Shown here: one piece after another, positions 60,841 to 64,000 of the stretch
Position numbering within the stretch: position 1 is the stretch's first letter
How the letters are laid out: every line of letters starts with the position of its first letter
NCBI GenBank assembly: GCA_041391925.1
Contig: JAWKNA010000005.1
Coordinates: 124,001 to 188,000 of the forward strand
Origin: JBPOFM01 sp041391925
Lineage (GTDB): Bacteria > Bacteroidota > Bacteroidia > Flavobacteriales > Flavobacteriaceae
Direction of reading: 5' to 3'
Length of the DNA: 64,000 nucleotides
The notes under the pieces: generated by a model
Database searches by the model: none
What the model saw: the letters and a program-made list of their open reading frames with translations, nothing else
What the model was told of the DNA's origin: nothing
Program-made: the position numbers and the translations under genes

Positions 60841-63162
60841 TTATCTCACCAACGCAAAATGCCCACGGTAACTACTACCATCGGGTAGGGTAGCGACGTA
60901 CCAATAATCATCGCTTGGCATGGGTTGGTCATTATAGGTACCATCCCAACCGGCTGTTTGGTAGGTAATGTGTGTTAGCAATTTGCCATAACGGTCAAAG
61001 ATGGAGATGTTGAGCCCTTGGTTAAAGTCCTCATTAATGCCAAGGGCATGCCAAGTTGGGTTGTACAAGTCGCCGTTGGGCGTAAAGTATTTCGGGAAAC
61101 CTAGTACCGCTATGTTTTGCTCCACCACATCGCAGCCATTACTGTTTCGTACATAAATCGTGTGAAACCCCGGTGTAACATTCAGAAACACATTGCTGTC
61201 TTGAAACAGAGTTGTGTCATCCAAAGCATATTCAAATGGCCCAACTCCTGAGGCAAGAACTGTAACAGTCCTTGTGGTAATATCGATATGTATGTTTTCA
61301 ATGATGGGAATTTCGGTCGGCATCACCGTAATGGTTCTACTGGCATAGCAACCGTTTGGGTCGGTTACGATAACGGTATAGGTGCCAACTTCATTGAGGT
61401 CATAAAAGGATGTATTGACGGAAGTTGAAGTGCCGTCGAAAAGCCATTCGTAGTAATAGTTGCTTGGCGAATCGTTGAGAACACCTCCAAAAATGCGAAG
61501 GGTTTCTGGGAATGAATTGAGGCAGTAAAAAACAGTTTCGTCATCTAAGAGCGTTGGTGTATACAGGACGTTCAGTTGTACTGTGGAAATTGCGTAACAT
61601 TCGTTATTGCTAGAAATCTTGACATAAAGTGTTTGAGAATCTTGAGCTGTGTTTCGGTATGGAGAACTTAACGCATTTGTATTGCTAAAGGCATCAGCTT
61701 CCGTCTCAAAATAGGATACAGAAGCTCCTGCAGGAATTTGTGATTGTAAGGAGGCGGTAATATTATTCAAATCAAAATCGGTATAGCCATCCGTTGGAGC
61801 ATCATCACATGAAGATTGTGGCGCAATGTTGACGGTATTTGAGGAAATGGCCAGCTGCAACTGTGCCACTTTGAAACAGGTAGAACGTGACTCGACCCTT
61901 GCAAATACGATTTGATTGGGTGTGGTGTTTTGAAAGCTGTTCGGATTTTGTATTGGATTCAGGTTTTGAATGGCATCGTTTTGTGTCAAAAAATAATTGG
62001 CAACAAAAAATTGTTGGTCATTATTGGTGATACTGCCTTGGGCATCATACAAATTATAGTAGGTGATACCATCTTGATTTTGGTCACATTCGGTCAAAGT
62101 AGCATCTATGGCGACAATATCTTGAAAGTATTCTATGACCACCTCGCCATAGGTGATACACCCATTTACTAAAGTGGCTTCCACATTATAGACACCAGCG
62201 TCACTGACCGTCAAGGTTGCGTCGGTTTCTCCTGTTATTTCGACATCATTTTTAAACCATTTGAAGGTGTCAGCATTGGTTTGAGACGCATCCAGTTGAT
62301 AGGTGTCGTTTTCGCACAGTGCATTTCCAGTGGAAGTTAACAAATTTGGCCCTAAATCAGTTGACAGTTGAAAACTTCCGGCTTCCAAAAATACAGCGGA
62401 GTCGTAACGATAGTTCTGTTCATCGGCAATGACCAGTTTGACGTGGTAGCTTTGGTTGGGAACTACATCAGCGGTTGCGGTCAATATTTTGGTCTGTCCA
62501 TTAAAATTTATTGGAGCGGTTGGACCATTCCAACTTTCAAAATAAAATTCGTTAATAGCGTCACAGCCACCAGGTATCTCTGGATGTACGGTGGTGACTT
62601 TTACAGGCGTTTGTGTGTTTGGTACCAAGGCAATGTTGGTATATTGCTGTTCCGAACTTGGGCGAATGAGAAAGCCAAACAAATCAGAATATTGGCAGGT
62701 ATTTGAATCGCCTTCTTGATATTCTTCGGAAGCAAAAATATATCTAAAACTGATTTGTGAAGCTACGGAAGTGAAATCAAATTCTAAAACAGTTGCGTTT
62801 AGGGTATTAGGTTCACTTAAAATAGTTTCCAAATCTGTGTCGCCTGCCCAATTTGGAGCATTATCATCACTCAATGAGGTATTGGGTCCTTGTGCATTTA
62901 CAATTTTACCCGTGCTCAATATGATGCCGCTTTGAAAAGGAAATGAGCTCCCATTAGCCTCAAAATACCCATAGCTGGTATCTGAGGTTCCAAAATTGCC
63001 CCCTACAACATTCGTGACCACAACATTATCAATACAAGAACTGTTGATGAGAATGTCCTCAACCAATTGTTGAGGGGTGTATGTTTGTCCATCCACGCTC
63101 ACATTTTGAGCAAACATAGATGCAGGCAGCAATAAGAAAAGTAGTTTGTATAAACTTTTCAT
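60841..63162 (-). CDS. T9SS type B secreted protein with choice-of-anchor L domain
   Basis: A 773-residue secreted protein. After the signal peptide comes a choice-of-anchor L domain (about 30-280: LVEDILINSSCIDNVVVTNV, FQSGIILSTGKI, FRYIFASEEYQEGDSNTCQ, SAVFLEAGSF), then Ig-like repeats with paired Cys (ENDTYQLDASQTN, VVIEYFQDIVAIDATLTECD), and a C-terminal type B sorting domain (FPKYFTPNGDLYNPTW, ISIFDRYGKLL, WDGTYNDQPMPSDDYWYVA, GHFALVR). It should be anchored to or released from the surface and act in adhesion or gliding. The start at 63162 gives a good signal peptide. Confidence 0.93.
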   Translation of the reverse strand: MKSLYKLLFLLLPASMFAQNVSVDGQTYTPQQLVEDILINSSCIDNVVVTNVVGGNFGTSDTSYGYFEANGSSFPFQSGIILSTGKIVNAQGPNTSLSDDNAPNWAGDTDLETILSEPNTLNATVLEFDFTSVASQISFRYIFASEEYQEGDSNTCQYSDLFGFLIRPSSEQQYTNIALVPNTQTPVKVTTVHPEIPGGCDAINEFYFESWNGPTAPINFNGQTKILTATADVVPNQSYHVKLVIADEQNYRYDSAVFLEAGSFQLSTDLGPNLLTSTGNALCENDTYQLDASQTNADTFKWFKNDVEITGETDATLTVSDAGVYNVEATLVNGCITYGEVVIEYFQDIVAIDATLTECDQNQDGITYYNLYDAQGSITNNDQQFFVANYFLTQNDAIQNLNPIQNPNSFQNTTPNQIVFARVESRSTCFKVAQLQLAISSNTVNIAPQSSCDDAPTDGYTDFDLNNITASLQSQIPAGASVSYFETEADAFSNTNALSSPYRNTAQDSQTLYVKISSNNECYAISTVQLNVLYTPTLLDDETVFYCLNSFPETLRIFGGVLNDSPSNYYYEWLFDGTSTSVNTSFYDLNEVGTYTVIVTDPNGCYASRTITVMPTEIPIIENIHIDITTRTVTVLASGVGPFEYALDDTTLFQDSNVFLNVTPGFHTIYVRNSNGCDVVEQNIAVLGFPKYFTPNGDLYNPTWHALGINEDFNQGLNISIFDRYGKLLTHITYQTAGWDGTYNDQPMPSDDYWYVATLPDGSSYRGHFALVR

Positions 63163-63252
63163 GTACAATTTTTCCGATTGCAAAGATACATTTTGAATTT
63201 GTGTTATGGACTAAAATGTATGTTAAAGCTAAATATATAGAATAATAAAAGA

Positions 63253-63281
63253 CAAATTCCAATCAATGAGATTGGAATTTG
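63253..63281 (-). terminator. terminator between the two T9SS genes
   Basis: A 12-bp stem CAAATTCCAATC/GATTGGAATTTG with a 5-nt loop, followed on the minus strand by TCTTTTATTATT. It ends the gene at 63307. Confidence 0.7.
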
Positions 63282-63306
63282 GAATGTAAATTGTTTGAAA
63301 TATGAT

Positions 63307-64000
63307 TTATCTTCTCAAGGCAAAATGTCCTTTCGCCTGAAAATCATAGCCGCCACCTTTTACGTCAGCCACAAACCAGTAATCTGTTGCAGGCATTTTT
63401 TCTCCATTATATGTCCCATCCCATCCTCTTGATGAAGAAGTCAAATAATGGATTTGTTTTCCAAATCGATCATAAATATAAATGACAGTTCCAGGAAGTG
63501 TTTCAACACCTATGATATGCCAAGTATCAAAATAACCGTCATCATTTGGTGTCATGAATTTTGGAAAATCCAATACCAAGACTTCCTTGGTAACTTCCTG
63601 ACAACCATTCAAATCAATGACTGTTATGGTATGATATCCAATACCCACATTTTCAAAAAAGTTAGATTCTTGAGGTGGATCGTTGTCCAATTGATACAAG
63701 TAATTACCTATTCCACTGATGGTGATTGTAATATTGTTGGGATCAGAGAAATCAACTGTTTCAACGATATCGATAGTCGCTGATTCAGATTCACTTACAT
63801 TAAATTCCTGTGTCGTTTGACAACCAAACTCAGTCGTCACTGTTACGGAATAAGTGCCAATAAGTGTAATTTCTATCTCTGGAGTTGTTTCCCCGGTGGA
63901 CCATGCATAGGTGTCTGTAGGATTGTTGGTATTGGCACTAACCACTAATGGTAAATTATCCAAACAAACGACTTGATCGGTAATATCTACAACAGGTCTT
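63307..64000 (-). CDS. T9SS type B sorting domain protein, partial
   Basis: The 3' end of a large secreted protein whose start is beyond the window edge. The open frame runs to base 64000, reading VVDITDQVVCLDNLPLVVSA, so an initiation within the window is not needed. It has one Ig/PKD-like domain (YAWSTGETTPEIEITLIGTY, VTTEFGCQTTQEF) and a C-terminal type B domain (FPKFMTPNDDGYFDTWHIIG, VIYIYDRFGKQIHYL, WDGTYNGEKMPATDYWFVAD, KGHFALRR). The sorting domain is close to that of the gene downstream, so the two are a family. Confidence 0.93.
   Translation of the reverse strand, partial: RPVVDITDQVVCLDNLPLVVSANTNNPTDTYAWSTGETTPEIEITLIGTYSVTVTTEFGCQTTQEFNVSESESATIDIVETVDFSDPNNITITISGIGNYLYQLDNDPPQESNFFENVGIGYHTITVIDLNGCQEVTKEVLVLDFPKFMTPNDDGYFDTWHIIGVETLPGTVIYIYDRFGKQIHYLTSSSRGWDGTYNGEKMPATDYWFVADVKGGGYDFQAKGHFALRR

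Noticed and set aside
1..64000. tRNA, rRNA, CRISPR arrays, complete insertion sequences, phage or conjugation genes
   Set aside because: I looked for cloverleaf-like, repeat-spacer and transposase patterns while reading and saw none. A dedicated tRNA or CRISPR search was not possible and could still find a small element.

Overview
The window is 64 kb of chromosome from a member of the Bacteroidota, most likely family Flavobacteriaceae. The evidence is its AT-rich intergenic DNA, promoters of the Bacteroidetes type (TTG around -33, TAnnTTTG around -7), secreted proteins ending in type IX secretion sorting domains, many SPII lipoproteins with names known only from this phylum (DUF3078, DUF4920, DUF6090, DUF4197), and a plant-type APS reductase. 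No rRNA, tRNA, CRISPR array, prophage or complete insertion sequence was seen. Most of the window is ordinary core genome. I have no database access, so family names rest on motif and length recognition.

Layout. 1-5.9 kb: beta-barrel protein, purM, DUF3078, prfA, pyrF and a periplasmic-binding-protein fold gene. 5.8-7.4 kb: two small related proteins and a DUF4197 lipoprotein. 7.6-11.0 kb: icmF, a fused B12-dependent isobutyryl-CoA mutase with its own G-protein chaperone. 11.1-21.2 kb is accessory: a RibD/DHFR-like gene, a secreted hydrolase, two small genes separated by structured spacers, a lipoprotein with a seven-fold repeat, two AraC-type regulators, a TolB-like lipoprotein flanked by a duplicated 123-bp segment, and an Lrp regulator between two paralogous helical proteins. 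21.2-24.0 kb: an operon with ypdA and an MFS transporter. 24.3-29.1 kb: DUF1684, glnK-amtB, an SRPBCC/GyrI-like protein coupled to crcB (fluoride export), and a MazG-like protein. 29.1-34.4 kb: ilvE, DUF4920, mnmD, a TIGR01777 oxidoreductase and a T9SS-sorted propeller. 34.5-36.3 kb: grpE-dnaJ. 36.5-42.6 kb: a long plus-strand run with a NatAB-type ABC exporter, MscS, a barrel protein, an orphan sigma-54 response regulator without a DNA-binding domain, and PPK2. 42.6-50.4 kb: peptidases (M28, M20, S33), a VWA protein, DinB, DUF6090. 50.4-51.2 kb: a cluster of broken genes. 51.4-58.4 kb: AI-2E family transporter, lysA, sucC, cysH and small genes. 58.7-64 kb: uvrB and two T9SS type B adhesin-like proteins, the last cut by the window edge.

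How the genes fit together. Nitrogen uptake is represented by glnK-amtB with a pair of matching inverted repeats upstream. Proteostasis is represented by grpE-dnaJ. Branched-chain amino-acid metabolism is touched by ilvE and icmF. Redox and sulfur by ypdA and cysH. None of these forms an obvious new system. The most unusual parts are the reciprocal-decay duplication at 18.4/20.2 kb, the two cassette-like units at 12.8-14.1 kb, the pseudogene cluster at 50.4-51.2 kb, the leader region of the MFS-ypdA operon and the regulatory repeats before glnK.
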